Positions 27,137 to 36,226 of a stretch of 64,000 bases of DNA are shown here, piece after piece. The position numbers and the translations under genes are program-made. Source of the DNA: Bythopirellula goksoeyrii (lineage in GTDB: Bacteria; Planctomycetota; Planctomycetia; Pirellulales; Lacipirellulaceae); the NCBI RefSeq assembly GCF_008065115.1, contig NZ_CP042913.1, positions 1,710,338-1,774,337 of the forward strand, read 5' to 3'. Position 1 is the stretch's first letter; each line of letters opens with the position of its first letter. The notes beneath the pieces are model-generated. The model saw only the letters and a program-made list of their open reading frames with translations, made no database searches and was not told where the DNA came from.

Positions 27137-29275
27137 TTACCGGAGCAAGGCCAGTACGTTCTGTGGATTCGAGTTGGCAATCTGGAGAACCGTTGTACCC
27201 GACTGCACCAGAATCTGAGCCCGAGTGAGGGCAGCAGTTTCTGCGGAGAAGTCGGCATCACGGACCGAGCTTTCGGCCTCTGTCAGATTCACCAGAGTGT
27301 CGTTGAGAGCCTTCTTGTTGGTCTCAAGAGTGGTTCGCTGGAACGCACCCAATCGACCGCGTAGGGAAGTGACCTGATCGATGGCCTCTCCAACAACGGC
27401 CGCAGCCGTGTCGAGATTTCCACTGGTCAGCGAATAGGTGCCACCGGTGCCCAATTGGAACAGTTTTCCGGTTGCACCACCCAAGCTGGCAGTGTTTACG
27501 CTGCCGATACCCAAGCGGGCTTGCTGGTTGCTAACCACATCTGGACCCAACTGGAACAAGGCACCACCGCCAGTGATGTTGAAGGCAGCGGTTCCAGTGA
27601 AGCCTGCGGTGATGGATGCGGTGAGGTCCAAGCTCGACGTATTGATCGTGAGCGAGTTTCCTTTGCCGGTAGCAGCAACACCATTGATCGAGGCAGCAAT
27701 GTCAGTACCTTCGTCTCGCTGGCCAGCAGCAACTGCTGTAGTGAAGGTTCCTGCTGGTGATCCAGACCCTTCACTTTTTACTTTCAGATCAACGATTGCA
27801 TTCGATCCGTAAGCCGTAGAAACAAGTTCAAGCGTTGTGCCATTTGCGGTGGCTTCCACGCCAGTGGCATCTTTCACGAGATTGATGCCGTTTACCAATT
27901 CGGTAAGACTCGTGCCAGAACCAAAGCTCAGCACTTCGGCACCATTTGTACCAGCAAGTTCAATTACCAAATCGGCGGAAATACCACCCGTGATGCCGAC
28001 ACCGGCCGTGGTAGCACCAACGTTGACGGCGACAGGAGCAGAATCTGTTCCAGCGTTGTACTGGCCATCACCTGCTGTGGCGCTCAAGGTCGCAGTGAAA
28101 TCTGATCCCAATGCGGCTGCAATGTCGGTGGCAAGTTGGGCTAAATCGATGTCAGTGTCGTCATCGACATTGACAGTCAGTGTGGTGCCATCATCTGTGA
28201 TGTCGGTCACACCGGCACCCAAGTCGTTCGAGCTGACAACCGTGATTGTTCGATTGAAAGCACCAGCCGCGGCAGCAGAAATGGTGATCACATCGTCACC
28301 TGCATCGACACCACCAGCGGTGACATCGGTGTAGGAAGCGGCAACGTCAGCAGCGACGATGTCAGCAGTACCGTCTGAAGAAACCGTCAAATCGGCTCCA
28401 GAGTTTACTGCAGTAATTGCGGTTGCAACCGTGTCCGACCCAACGCCTGTGGCAAAGTCACCATTAACAGTAATGGTGGAGCCATCGAAGGTCACGCCGT
28501 TGAGAGCACCTGAATTGGTACCATCTTGCACGAAGACCAAGTCAATGTCATCGCCACTTGCACCATCAACAGTACCGCCATCAAGGACGGTGATCGTCAA
28601 GGTATCGCCGGAATCGAGAACAACGTCGCCCGTAGCCTGAGCTTCAGCCGTTGAGAAAGTCAGTGTTCCGTCGGAGGCCTGTACGGCAGGTACCACGGCA
28701 GCAACATTGGTTACGTCAACTTGGGCCTGGGTGGCAGCAGCTGTGACATTCACGCTGACACTCACTGAACCGGTTGAGCCCAGGTTGGCCTGATCAATCT
28801 TCAGGTCAGTAATGTCGCTGAAGTTGGTGCCGGCCGTGGTGATAAAGTCCAAGCTGCCGTCAAGCAGACGACGACCTTGGAAAGTAGTCGTTTGAGCGAT
28901 TCGGTTGAGGGCATCCAGCGAGGAATCCAACTGCAATTGATTCGCATCAATCTGCTCGTCGGAGAGTACGCCCGTATTGGCCGCTTCGGTCACCAAACCG
29001 CGGATATCGTTTAAAAGGGAGCTTACCTGGCCTAGTGCCGAGTCGGCAGTGGCGATTACCTGATTGGCGCGGTCGGTATTGCCGATCGCACGTTTGATGG
29101 CAGTAATGTCGCTTCGCAGATTCTCGCTGGCGATCAAACCGGCCGGATCATCCTTACCCGTGTTGATTCGCAAACCAGTGCTCAAGCGGGTAAGGGCTTC
29201 ATTCAAGCTCGCGTTCGATCGTCCCAACGTGTTCTGGGCGACGAGCGAGCTCACATTTGTGTTAATTCGAGTCAT
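27137..29275 (-). CDS. fliC: Flagellin
   Basis: A 712-residue flagellin. The start is the ATG at 29275 (MTRINTNVSSLVAQNTLGRSN), with AGGGG eight to nine bases upstream; a GTG three codons earlier is less likely. The N-terminal D0/D1 region (first about 170 residues, LSTGLRINTGKDDPAGL) and C-terminal D1/D0 region (from about residue 600, VTSLRGRLGAFQRTTLETN, ending NPQNVLALLR) are well conserved. The middle about 420 residues are Ala/Thr/Asp-rich with repeated DGTTLTV-type strands and a hook-IN-like segment, predicted to be surface-exposed. It is almost free of Cys. A strong terminator follows, and csrA and fliW lie upstream. Confidence 0.95.
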   Translation of the reverse strand: MTRINTNVSSLVAQNTLGRSNASLNEALTRLSTGLRINTGKDDPAGLIASENLRSDITAIKRAIGNTDRANQVIATADSALGQVSSLLNDIRGLVTEAANTGVLSDEQIDANQLQLDSSLDALNRIAQTTTFQGRRLLDGSLDFITTAGTNFSDITDLKIDQANLGSTGSVSVSVNVTAAATQAQVDVTNVAAVVPAVQASDGTLTFSTAEAQATGDVVLDSGDTLTITVLDGGTVDGASGDDIDLVFVQDGTNSGALNGVTFDGSTITVNGDFATGVGSDTVATAITAVNSGADLTVSSDGTADIVAADVAASYTDVTAGGVDAGDDVITISAAAAGAFNRTITVVSSNDLGAGVTDITDDGTTLTVNVDDDTDIDLAQLATDIAAALGSDFTATLSATAGDGQYNAGTDSAPVAVNVGATTAGVGITGGISADLVIELAGTNGAEVLSFGSGTSLTELVNGINLVKDATGVEATANGTTLELVSTAYGSNAIVDLKVKSEGSGSPAGTFTTAVAAGQRDEGTDIAASINGVAATGKGNSLTINTSSLDLTASITAGFTGTAAFNITGGGALFQLGPDVVSNQQARLGIGSVNTASLGGATGKLFQLGTGGTYSLTSGNLDTAAAVVGEAIDQVTSLRGRLGAFQRTTLETNKKALNDTLVNLTEAESSVRDADFSAETAALTRAQILVQSGTTVLQIANSNPQNVLALLR

Positions 29276-29327
29276 TGTAAACACCCCTGTCTAAAAAAAC
29301 CAGTTTTCATTGGAAGACCGGATCTGG

Positions 29328-29344
29328 GGAGTCAGATTGACTCC
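29328..29344 (-). promoter_or_regulatory. Hairpin in the flagellin leader region
   Basis: On the minus strand GGAGTCAATCTGACTCC forms a perfect 7-pair stem with a 3-base loop, about 53-69 bases before the flagellin ATG. It could be a leader RNA structure. A GGA lies in the 5' arm, but not in the loop as in classical CsrA sites. The rest of the 540-base gap 29276-29815 contains the promoter, which I could not identify: no sigma-54 or sigma-28 match is convincing. Confidence 0.35.
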
Positions 29345-29681
29345 GGCCCTTCATCAATTTGTCGCACGGCGCCGAGGATATTCGCCTCGAAAGTGTAACA
29401 CCGTTGTCCGTTCCTTGAACGACGGCCCAGGCATTTCCTAATAGCCTCGTCCAAGGTTGACTGGTATCAATTACCTAGCCAACTCTAGGACACATTCCGT
29501 ACAACGCGCGCGACAAAAATAATTGTTCGCCCATTTTTCGGACCGTCTATGGCAAGATATCGACGGGTAAAAGGGACTGCATGAGAAAGTGCTGGCACTT
29601 TTTAGGTCGAATTGCCGTGATTTTTCGCGATTCCAACTCTTAATCCGCACAGGTGTTAGGACCGGGAACAAAGAGAAGATT

Positions 29682-29752
29682 AAACGCAGAGGGCACAGAG
29701 ACGCAGAGAATAGGTATGGAATATCCTCTGCGCCATAGCGAACTCTGCGTTT
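29682..29752. repeat. Intergenic repeat with CGCAGAG arms downstream of csrA
   Basis: Arms AAACGCAGAG (29682-29691) and CTCTGCGTTT (29743-29752) form a perfect 10-base inverted repeat. Between them GACGCAGAG and CCTCTGCG repeat the same word. This resembles the degenerate CAGAGACGCAGAG-type intergenic elements seen in many environmental genomes. It lies 64 bases past the csrA stop and could fold in its transcript. Confidence 0.6.
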
Positions 29753-29815
29753 TCAAAACTACTGCCGAAACGAATGCAGCATAACGTGCATTCTCATTGA
29801 CCGTTGAATCAAGAG

Positions 29816-30055
29816 TTAGCTGTGATCCGCAGAGATACCGTTGGGGCCCAAGAATTGGGTGTCCTCGGGTTTGAGTAGCGAAGCCTGGCGATTTTCGCGC
29901 AAGATGGCCTCGTAGACTTCCCTGCGATGAACAGGAATTTCCTTCGGCGCTTCGATACCCAACTTCACTTTGTCACCACGTACATCTACAATGGTTATAA
30001 CGACATTGTCGCCGATGATAATACTTTCGTCGCGTTGTCTGGACAGCACCAACAT
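29816..30055 (-). CDS. csrA: CsrA translational regulator
   Basis: A 79-residue CsrA. The core MLVLSRQRDESIIIGDNVVITIV, then KVKLGIEAPKEIPVHRREVYEAI, is fully conserved, with the RNA-binding strand and the V-H-R-R-E-V-Y segment intact. The last about 25 residues extend beyond the enteric length (61). CsrA binds GGA-containing mRNA leaders and represses flagellin translation in FliW-bearing bacteria. GAGGAG lies six bases before the ATG. It sits between fliW (127 bases upstream) and flagellin, a typical partner-switch arrangement. Confidence 0.95.
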   Translation of the reverse strand: MLVLSRQRDESIIIGDNVVITIVDVRGDKVKLGIEAPKEIPVHRREVYEAILRENRQASLLKPEDTQFLGPNGISADHS

Positions 30056-30181
30056 GGTTATCTCCTCGGCACTCCAGTGAAAGTTTTATTCGACTCTCAG
30101 TCTGAAGGGATGTCTGTTATTTCCTGGTACGATCGGGTGGTAGTGGGTTATCGACGAATTCGTCCTCTGGGACAGGTTCTC

Positions 30182-30622
30182 TTAAGCAATCCGACGCAAG
30201 TTCGTATTGTGCACATCAAGCGGATATTGCACGGGATAGTCATCCTTAGCAATGACCTGGCAACCGAGCTTCTTCTCGACATTGATTACGATCGGCGCAC
30301 GTAGGTTGATTGTGAGTCCTGACTCCCAACGACTGGTAATCGCAACAACTTCTGCGTCGCGCACGGTCGAGAGCCCCAAACTATTCAAGTCCGTTCGATC
30401 CACGCGCAATTGGTATTCAGGCACGAATCGACGGGGACTCACCACACCTAGCGCGATATGTCCCTGGTCAAGGCTTTGCAACCAACCGAGGGCGGCATTG
30501 TTAGAATCGGTAAGGACAACCCAACGTCGGCAATCCTCCAACCCGATGAGCCCCTCCTCAAAGAGCAGTTCGTCCTGGGGCTGGACCGTGAGCGTTCCAA
30601 ACCTTGTCGTATAAATGTCCAT
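30182..30622 (-). CDS. fliW: FliW flagellar assembly factor (CsrA antagonist)
   Basis: A 146-residue FliW from the ATG at 30622 (MDIYTTRFGTLTV), preceded by GAGG at a good distance. A longer in-frame start at 30691 is rejected because it would overlap a sigma-54-type promoter. Motifs FEEGLIGLEDCRRWVVL and FVPEYQLRV match FliW. The protein binds either flagellin or CsrA: when flagellin is exported, FliW releases to inhibit CsrA, so flagellin synthesis follows need. Gene order fliW-csrA-flagellin supports this circuit. Confidence 0.93.
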   Translation of the reverse strand: MDIYTTRFGTLTVQPQDELLFEEGLIGLEDCRRWVVLTDSNNAALGWLQSLDQGHIALGVVSPRRFVPEYQLRVDRTDLNSLGLSTVRDAEVVAITSRWESGLTINLRAPIVINVEKKLGCQVIAKDDYPVQYPLDVHNTNLRRIA

Positions 30623-30674
30623 CAATCTACCTCGCCTTCCGTGACCAAGTGCAGGCGCGTTTTCGCGGGATAAA

Positions 30675-30690
30675 TGCACCTGTCGTGCCA
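30675..30690 (-). promoter_or_regulatory. Sigma-54-type promoter for fliW
   Basis: On the minus strand TGGCACGACAGGTGCA gives a perfect -24 element (TGGCACG) and the required 10-base spacing to GC of the -12 element (GTGCA versus consensus TTGCA). Transcription would start about 40 bases before the fliW ATG. It lies in the gap between flgL and fliW. Confidence 0.72.
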
Positions 30691-30765
30691 CTTTACGTGC
30701 GCACGTTGGCAGTTCGCCTTAGCAAGGTATCGACCTTGGAGGGTTGGGGTGTTCAGCAAAAATGG

Positions 30766-33753
30766 CTAAATAAAGTCAAGCAGAGAGAGCTGCAGAATAT
30801 TGCCCGTGACCTGGAGCGAGGCTTGCATCGCAATCTGTCGAGAAGTGAGCTCGGAGATGGCCTCGACCAGATCGACATCCATCTCCTCCGAGAGGGCGGC
30901 CCTCAGTCGAACGTCTTCATCCTCCAGGTTTAGTTGAGATAGTTCCAAGCCCTGCTGAGTCGCTCCGATTTGTGCTCTGGCAAAGGTCACACGATCGATG
31001 TCCACGTTGATATCTGCCAAGGCCCTTTCGACTCCGTTAAGGTCCTCGTTCACCAACGCATCCCGTAGGCGAATCAGTGTGTTGAAGACGCTCTTGTTTT
31101 CTAAGAAGTTGTGATCTTCGCTCGTTAGGCTTCCCGTACTGCTGCTGGCCACTGAGGAACCGCTCGGCACAAATCCGAGTAACTCTGCTGCTTGTGATTC
31201 CTCGGCTTGAGTAACCGTTAAAGAACCTGAACCGACCGTGTTGTCTACGAGTTCAATACCATTGCCGGTGGAAGTGAGTCGTGCCGTGATGTTGGAGGTT
31301 GTAATGGCATTAATCGCATCAATCACATCACCGACTGTCTCAGCTCCACTCAGATCGATGCCAAACTCTTCTCCGCTGGCAGAAGTAATCGAGAAATCGA
31401 TATAGCGATTGTCATCGCCCGTGATTGCTGGTCCAGAAGTGCTGGCTGAGGTGTCTCCGTTAGGAACCAAACCCAAGTATTGGGCAGCCAGGCTGCCGGT
31501 AGCTTGAGTGATCGAAAAATCAGTCGTTCCGGGAACCGTATTGTCGACCAACTCCAAAATATTACCTGGAGGAGAAAGCTGGGCCGTGACATCCCCGCCC
31601 GTTACAGTGTTGATTTGAGTGACCACTTCGGAGAGCGAGGTAGCAGTCGACAAATCAATATCAAAGGTCTGACCGTCTCGGGAGGTGATCGTGAAATCAG
31701 TACCCACAGTAGTTGGCAGTTGAAACCCAGGTTGCGTTGGCACTCCGACACCATAGTTGAAGTCGCTCAGCTTGGTTGCAGTGCCATAGGTTCGCACGCC
31801 CAACTGTGATGCGGTAGTGCCGCCATTCTCGCCGATTTGGAAATCGTTGCCGCTCAGCAAAGAACGAATATTGATGCCGTCCCCACCAGAGTTTATTTCG
31901 GCGTGAAGTCCGGCACCGGCATTGTTGAGCGTGTTTAGTACGTCTTCGACCGTTTCTGCGTTCTCGAAGCTGATGTTGTAGGTATCACCGCCATTCACTA
32001 TGCGTAAGCCTGAGTTGAGATCAAGCGTTGTGCCTGAGCCTCCCGAGGTGGTTGCTGCCGTGGCGGTAAGACTCACTTTTCCGGTTCCCGCTTCCACTGC
32101 CGAAGTGGAATCATTCGGGTCGACGGTGGCCGAGAAGGTTCCTTCGGCATTGATAGCCGACACCACCTGATTCGCTGTTGAAGCACCTGGATCGATACGA
32201 ATGTAAAGCGTTTTCGCTTCGCCACCACTATTGCCGGTGTTGCCCTGCACCGAGCCAATGTCACCGGCAGCAATGTTCGCAGCAGGGACATAAGAAGCTT
32301 CGAGACTATTATCGTGGACCGCAGAGAAAGTCCCTTCGTTGTTAATCTCGTTGATCACGGTCTGAACGGTCGTTGCACCCGTGGAGTCGACCGCGATGGA
32401 TAGGTTCTTGGTTAGGCTGTCGTAGCTGACGCTTGCTGTATCGCCAATCGCTCCGCCGTCGGTGATGTTGATCACGACGTCGTTAAAATCGATTCCGGCA
32501 GAGCCTGCCGTGAGAATCAAATCATTGCCGATTCCGGATAACGTGAGCGAAGCGGTCGCGCTCCGTGCGTTGGCGTCGTACTGGGCGACTTCATTTCCTG
32601 CTGATAGCCCCGGTGCCGCGGCCAGTAGATCATCGTCAACGTATTGGACGGACACACCGTTAAATGCTGCGCCATTTACGCCAGCTTGTACGAGAATGTC
32701 ATTGTTGTCGCTGCTGCTTCCCGACTTGATCGCGGTATGTGCCTTGGAACCGAGTAGGTCCTCGAGCCGTGTGGTCTTGAGTAGAAGCGGTTCGAGGTCT
32801 TGCCCCACCAGAGGAGTGGTACCTACTCCTGTTTTCTCCAAGATACCTAGCTCGCGGGCGGCCGTACCATTGGCGACCTCCGTGACCGTGAGAGTTCCAC
32901 CCAGGGATCCACCTGGATCGGCAAGCTGCAATTGCAAACCGGTTCCAGTCACGCTCACGAGAATCTCGCGACCTGCAGGGGGATTCTCTTCGATCAGGCG
33001 GACGACATCGCCAATCGTGCGAGCCCCACTGATATCCACGATCGATTGGTTCGTACCGTCGGAGATGGTAAGGGCACCTCCAGGCGACAAACCGCGCCCA
33101 CCACGCAGACTGCTGAGCTTTGTATTGATACTCAAGGCGGGATTCAAGTCGACGCTAGATTCAACCTGCGCCGAAGTCCCGCCAAACACTTCATGCCCAG
33201 AAACATTTGATGCAAACAACACGCCGAAATCAGAATGACTCTGGATCGACCCCTTATCGCCGTTGAAGACCACGTTCCCATCGACGATTTCATAGGGAGG
33301 CTTGCTCGTCTTGGAACCAGAAAAGAGATAGCGACCCTGAAATTGGCGATTCGCGAGGGTTACCAGGTTTTCCAAATAGCCATTGATCTCGGCAATGGCC
33401 GCATCACGTTCTTCGGGAGACGAGAGAGTTCCAGCAACTCCAAGCGTGGAACCTTTGATGTCAGCCAACTGGGTTGCCACATCTTGCAATGCAATGTCAC
33501 TGGCGCCCAGATATTGCTGCCCAATTCGCATGTTGGTGCCAAGCTGGTCCTTGCGCTCGATCAACCGCTGCAAAGCAATGGCCCGCAGGGCGGCGGGGCC
33601 GTCGTCACTGGGTAGCGTGATTCGCTGCCCCGTGGCGATCTGTTCCTGAAGCCGAAACAACTGAAGCTGGTCGTTCTGGAATTGCTGAGTAAGCCGCTGC
33701 CGCAAGAGCAGGCCGCTCACGCGGGAATTCGGAATCGGAATGATGCCGGCCAT
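30766..33753 (-). CDS. flgL: FlgL hook-filament junction protein (HAP3), greatly enlarged
   Basis: A 995-residue FlgL, about three times the enteric length. The N-terminal flagellin-like region (LLRQRLTQQFQNDQL, ATGQRITLPSDDGPAALRAI) and C-terminal region (NTLIRLRDALVNEDLNGVERAL, then VTGNILQLSLLDFI) are typical. Between them are four modules at about residues 214-304, 570-653, 684-762 and 786-862, each with a D-x-T/S-I-T-S strand, D-L-S-x-A-x-T/S-V-x-DV-I-x-x-I-N, I-x-L-V-D-N-T and AAELLG-F elements. They are clearly related to those of FliD. A separate stretch (about 340-560) has other repeats of A-x-T-V-Q/N-x-V-I/V-x-x-I-N-x-E-GTFSA. The gene follows flgK by 38 bases. Confidence 0.9.
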   Translation of the reverse strand: MAGIIPIPNSRVSGLLLRQRLTQQFQNDQLQLFRLQEQIATGQRITLPSDDGPAALRAIALQRLIERKDQLGTNMRIGQQYLGASDIALQDVATQLADIKGSTLGVAGTLSSPEERDAAIAEINGYLENLVTLANRQFQGRYLFSGSKTSKPPYEIVDGNVVFNGDKGSIQSHSDFGVLFASNVSGHEVFGGTSAQVESSVDLNPALSINTKLSSLRGGRGLSPGGALTISDGTNQSIVDISGARTIGDVVRLIEENPPAGREILVSVTGTGLQLQLADPGGSLGGTLTVTEVANGTAARELGILEKTGVGTTPLVGQDLEPLLLKTTRLEDLLGSKAHTAIKSGSSSDNNDILVQAGVNGAAFNGVSVQYVDDDLLAAAPGLSAGNEVAQYDANARSATASLTLSGIGNDLILTAGSAGIDFNDVVINITDGGAIGDTASVSYDSLTKNLSIAVDSTGATTVQTVINEINNEGTFSAVHDNSLEASYVPAANIAAGDIGSVQGNTGNSGGEAKTLYIRIDPGASTANQVVSAINAEGTFSATVDPNDSTSAVEAGTGKVSLTATAATTSGGSGTTLDLNSGLRIVNGGDTYNISFENAETVEDVLNTLNNAGAGLHAEINSGGDGINIRSLLSGNDFQIGENGGTTASQLGVRTYGTATKLSDFNYGVGVPTQPGFQLPTTVGTDFTITSRDGQTFDIDLSTATSLSEVVTQINTVTGGDVTAQLSPPGNILELVDNTVPGTTDFSITQATGSLAAQYLGLVPNGDTSASTSGPAITGDDNRYIDFSITSASGEEFGIDLSGAETVGDVIDAINAITTSNITARLTSTGNGIELVDNTVGSGSLTVTQAEESQAAELLGFVPSGSSVASSSTGSLTSEDHNFLENKSVFNTLIRLRDALVNEDLNGVERALADINVDIDRVTFARAQIGATQQGLELSQLNLEDEDVRLRAALSEEMDVDLVEAISELTSRQIAMQASLQVTGNILQLSLLDFI

Positions 33754-33791
33754 GTTTGGTGACTCGTAATCTACAGTCGAGGGTAAGCGGG

Positions 33792-35513
33792 TTATAGGTT
33801 GATCAAAGTATCGAGCAACTGAGCGAGTGTGCTAATGTAGCGCGCCGACGCCTGGTAGGTTTGCTGCAACAGGATCATGTCGATAGCTTCTTCATCGATA
33901 TTCACACCGCTGACTGCCTGAGAACTCGCTTCCAAAGTTCCCGCAAAGACGCGAAAGCCATCAGCCACGGCTGATGATATCGTGGCACCTTGGGTCGTTT
34001 CGTTGATAATCGTGTCGTAAAGACCACGAATCGAACTTCCATCCAAGGTGGTGAGCGACTCATCGTAGAGGGCTACCAATCGTATGGCATTCTGGGATCC
34101 TTCATTGATTCCCTGGGTACTGGCGGCAAACTTGGCACCGGCACCTGATCCATCGCGGAGTTGGCTGTTTACGTTCAATTCCCTCGCCGTAGAGCCGGTG
34201 AAGAACGTATTGATCCCCAGGGCAGCCAACGTGCCACTTTCATCCGAAGGGTTCTCGATACCAAAACTAAAATCGATGTCGTTTGTCTCCGACTCAAGGA
34301 CTAATCGATTGTCGAGATCGACTCTTGCCGAGAGGCCTTCAATAGCATCCAACTCGGCCGCCAGGGAGCGAAGCGTTGTATCATTGCCGTCGAGCCCATT
34401 GAGATCGATGCGAATGTCGTGTGTCTTGGTGACGTCATCCTTCCTATTGCGAATCAACACTTGCAGGGAGCCATTCACTGGCGTGAAATCAAGCCCCGCC
34501 TTGTTCAGCGCGACATCAGGGTCGTCCACGCGCGCCGTGCTGGTGACTTCCGTGAATCCCTCGATCCCCTGCCCTTGGCTATAAAGTTTGTTGAATTCGA
34601 AAGCCAGTGAAGCGGCAAAGTTGTCGAAGCTCTCAAGAAAACTCCCCAGCACATTGTCACGTGCTTCGTAAACTCCATGGAGTTCGCCTCCACCCACCTG
34701 CAAGTGACTCTTGTTGTCGACAAATCGGACGCGTGTTGTATTGACGCCATCCTCTTCGACACCAACCGACTCGACCTTCCGGCTCGTTCCATCGAAAACG
34801 AGTAGCTCCCCGTTTAGTGAAATATTGACTACGCCAGTCTCACCCTCGGTCGCTTTGATGTCGACTAGGTTGGCCAACTTGGTAAGGGCTACCGAGCGCT
34901 GGCTGCGGAGTCCTCCGGCATCGCTGCCGGTCGTGCCTCCTCCCTCGATTGTGACAATCTGAAGGTTCAGCTTGCGGATTTCCTCCGTCAACGTATTGAT
35001 TTCCGTGGCAATCGACTGCACCCGGCTACTGAGATCGGCATGCACTCCCTTGATGCGACGATCGAGGGAGTTGATTCGCTGCGTGAGACTCACGCCGTCC
35101 TTCACTACAAGATCGCGTATGCCAACATTTTCTGGCGCAGAGGTGACATTTTCGATGCCATTGAAGAACTGTGTCAAAGCCGAGCTAATGTCAACGTCCG
35201 TCAACTCGCCGATGATTGCTTGGAGGTCGTTGAAGACCTTTTCTTGTACCTCGGCGCTGGCCAGATCGCTACCAGCATCGCGCAGTCGAGTCTCGAGAAA
35301 CTTGTCGATGACCTGCTCGATCCCTGCGACTTCGACCCCTAAGCCGAGCGTGAGATTCCCGATTTTCTGCACCGGAGCAGGCGTAAAGATCGCGCGCTCA
35401 CGGACGTAGCCGGGCGTGTTGGCATTGGCAATATTGTTTCCAACCACATGCAGACCGATCTGCATGGCTTGCAACGTATTGCCGGCCATCTGAAGTGAGC
35501 CGAAGATCGACAT
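33792..35513 (-). CDS. flgK: FlgK hook-associated protein 1
   Basis: A 573-residue FlgK. The N-terminus (LQMAGNTLQAMQIGLHVVGNNIANANTPGYVRER) and the C-terminal heptad region (GVNIDEEAIDMILLQQTYQASARYISTLAQLLDTLINL) are conserved rod/hook-family ends. It joins the hook to FlgL and the filament. It lies between flgN (its probable export chaperone, 63 bases upstream) and flgL. No clear ribosome site is seen. The size is normal, unlike FlgL and FliD. Confidence 0.93.
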   Translation of the reverse strand: MSIFGSLQMAGNTLQAMQIGLHVVGNNIANANTPGYVRERAIFTPAPVQKIGNLTLGLGVEVAGIEQVIDKFLETRLRDAGSDLASAEVQEKVFNDLQAIIGELTDVDISSALTQFFNGIENVTSAPENVGIRDLVVKDGVSLTQRINSLDRRIKGVHADLSSRVQSIATEINTLTEEIRKLNLQIVTIEGGGTTGSDAGGLRSQRSVALTKLANLVDIKATEGETGVVNISLNGELLVFDGTSRKVESVGVEEDGVNTTRVRFVDNKSHLQVGGGELHGVYEARDNVLGSFLESFDNFAASLAFEFNKLYSQGQGIEGFTEVTSTARVDDPDVALNKAGLDFTPVNGSLQVLIRNRKDDVTKTHDIRIDLNGLDGNDTTLRSLAAELDAIEGLSARVDLDNRLVLESETNDIDFSFGIENPSDESGTLAALGINTFFTGSTARELNVNSQLRDGSGAGAKFAASTQGINEGSQNAIRLVALYDESLTTLDGSSIRGLYDTIINETTQGATISSAVADGFRVFAGTLEASSQAVSGVNIDEEAIDMILLQQTYQASARYISTLAQLLDTLINL

Positions 35514-35576
35514 AGAGGAGCATTCCGTTAAACCAGACGAGTAGTCTTGGCCTCGGGATTCCCCCTCCCTCAGCGT

Positions 35577-36065
35577 CTAGACTGCTTGATCCATCAGAGA
35601 ACCACTCTGAGAAGGAGCGGCCCCTTTCCCATATGTCGGCTTTAAATGCCCTCCAGTAGCAATAATCTCGATCATGTGAGAAAGATGGAGCATGGTTCTT
35701 TGCACAGCGACCCATTGCGACATGCAGTGATGCCGCAGCAGTTGAGAGCGCCGTTGAGCTTCATCGAGCGGTTGTTGCAGGCCTTTTGCCTGTTGCTGAG
35801 GCAAATGGCCAGCCAGAGAGCGAATGCTATCGCCAGGCATTCCTACAGATGCTGCCTGTGCTAGCAATTCTTGCCGTCGGTCGTGACATGCTTGCAGTTC
35901 TGCACACAGTAGCTCCTCCTCGGGGGCAAGTGCTGATAACTCACCCAGTTTGCGCTGGATCAGCAACTCACGCTTTCGCGACAGCAAATCGAACAGCGAT
36001 TGCTGCGCGTTGTTCAACCTGCTTAGCAGGTTGGCGAGTTCCGCTTCCCAATCCATTTCGCCCAT
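35577..36065 (-). CDS. flgN: FlgN-like export chaperone for FlgK/FlgL
   Basis: A 162-residue, mainly helical protein with a long heptad-rich N-terminal half (LANLLSRLNNAQQSLFDLLSRKRELLIQRKLGEL), fitting the FlgN family. FlgN binds the C-termini of FlgK and FlgL in the cytoplasm and pilots them to export. Sequence identity within FlgN is low, so the call also rests on the position directly before flgK. The last 20 residues are low-complexity. Confidence 0.75.
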   Translation of the reverse strand: MGEMDWEAELANLLSRLNNAQQSLFDLLSRKRELLIQRKLGELSALAPEEELLCAELQACHDRRQELLAQAASVGMPGDSIRSLAGHLPQQQAKGLQQPLDEAQRRSQLLRHHCMSQWVAVQRTMLHLSHMIEIIATGGHLKPTYGKGAAPSQSGSLMDQAV

Positions 36066-36226
36066 ATGATTCTCTGATTCTTGTTGTTGACTCAGGATTG
36101 CAGATAGCGCGACTACTTGCTGCGAAGCAGTTTAAGTTGCAGCGAAGCAGTTTAAGGTCGGCACAGCCCACCGGAACATAGACAATTTTCGTACTAACTT
36201 TTGGTGGGTGATGCCCACCCGACTCA

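Noticed and set aside
29570-29600. Sigma-54-like wording (GTGCCAGCACTTTCTCATGCA on the minus strand) upstream of flagellin
   Set aside because: Spacing between the -24 and -12 dinucleotides is 11 and the GG is not present, so it does not fit the strict sigma-54 pattern.
30622-30691. Extended N-terminus of FliW from 30691
   Set aside because: The extra 23 residues are not family sequence and overlap a sigma-54-type promoter; the ATG at 30622 has a proper ribosome site.
32462-33238. Rightward open frame (258 codons) opposite flgL
   Set aside because: The Ser/Pro/Val-rich composition is the mirror of the Asp/Gly/Thr repeats on the coding strand.
24130-33753. Regular repeats that could suggest a CRISPR array or tandem DNA repeat
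   Set aside because: The repetition is at protein level with divergent DNA and a period of over 250 bases; no identical direct repeats with spacers exist.
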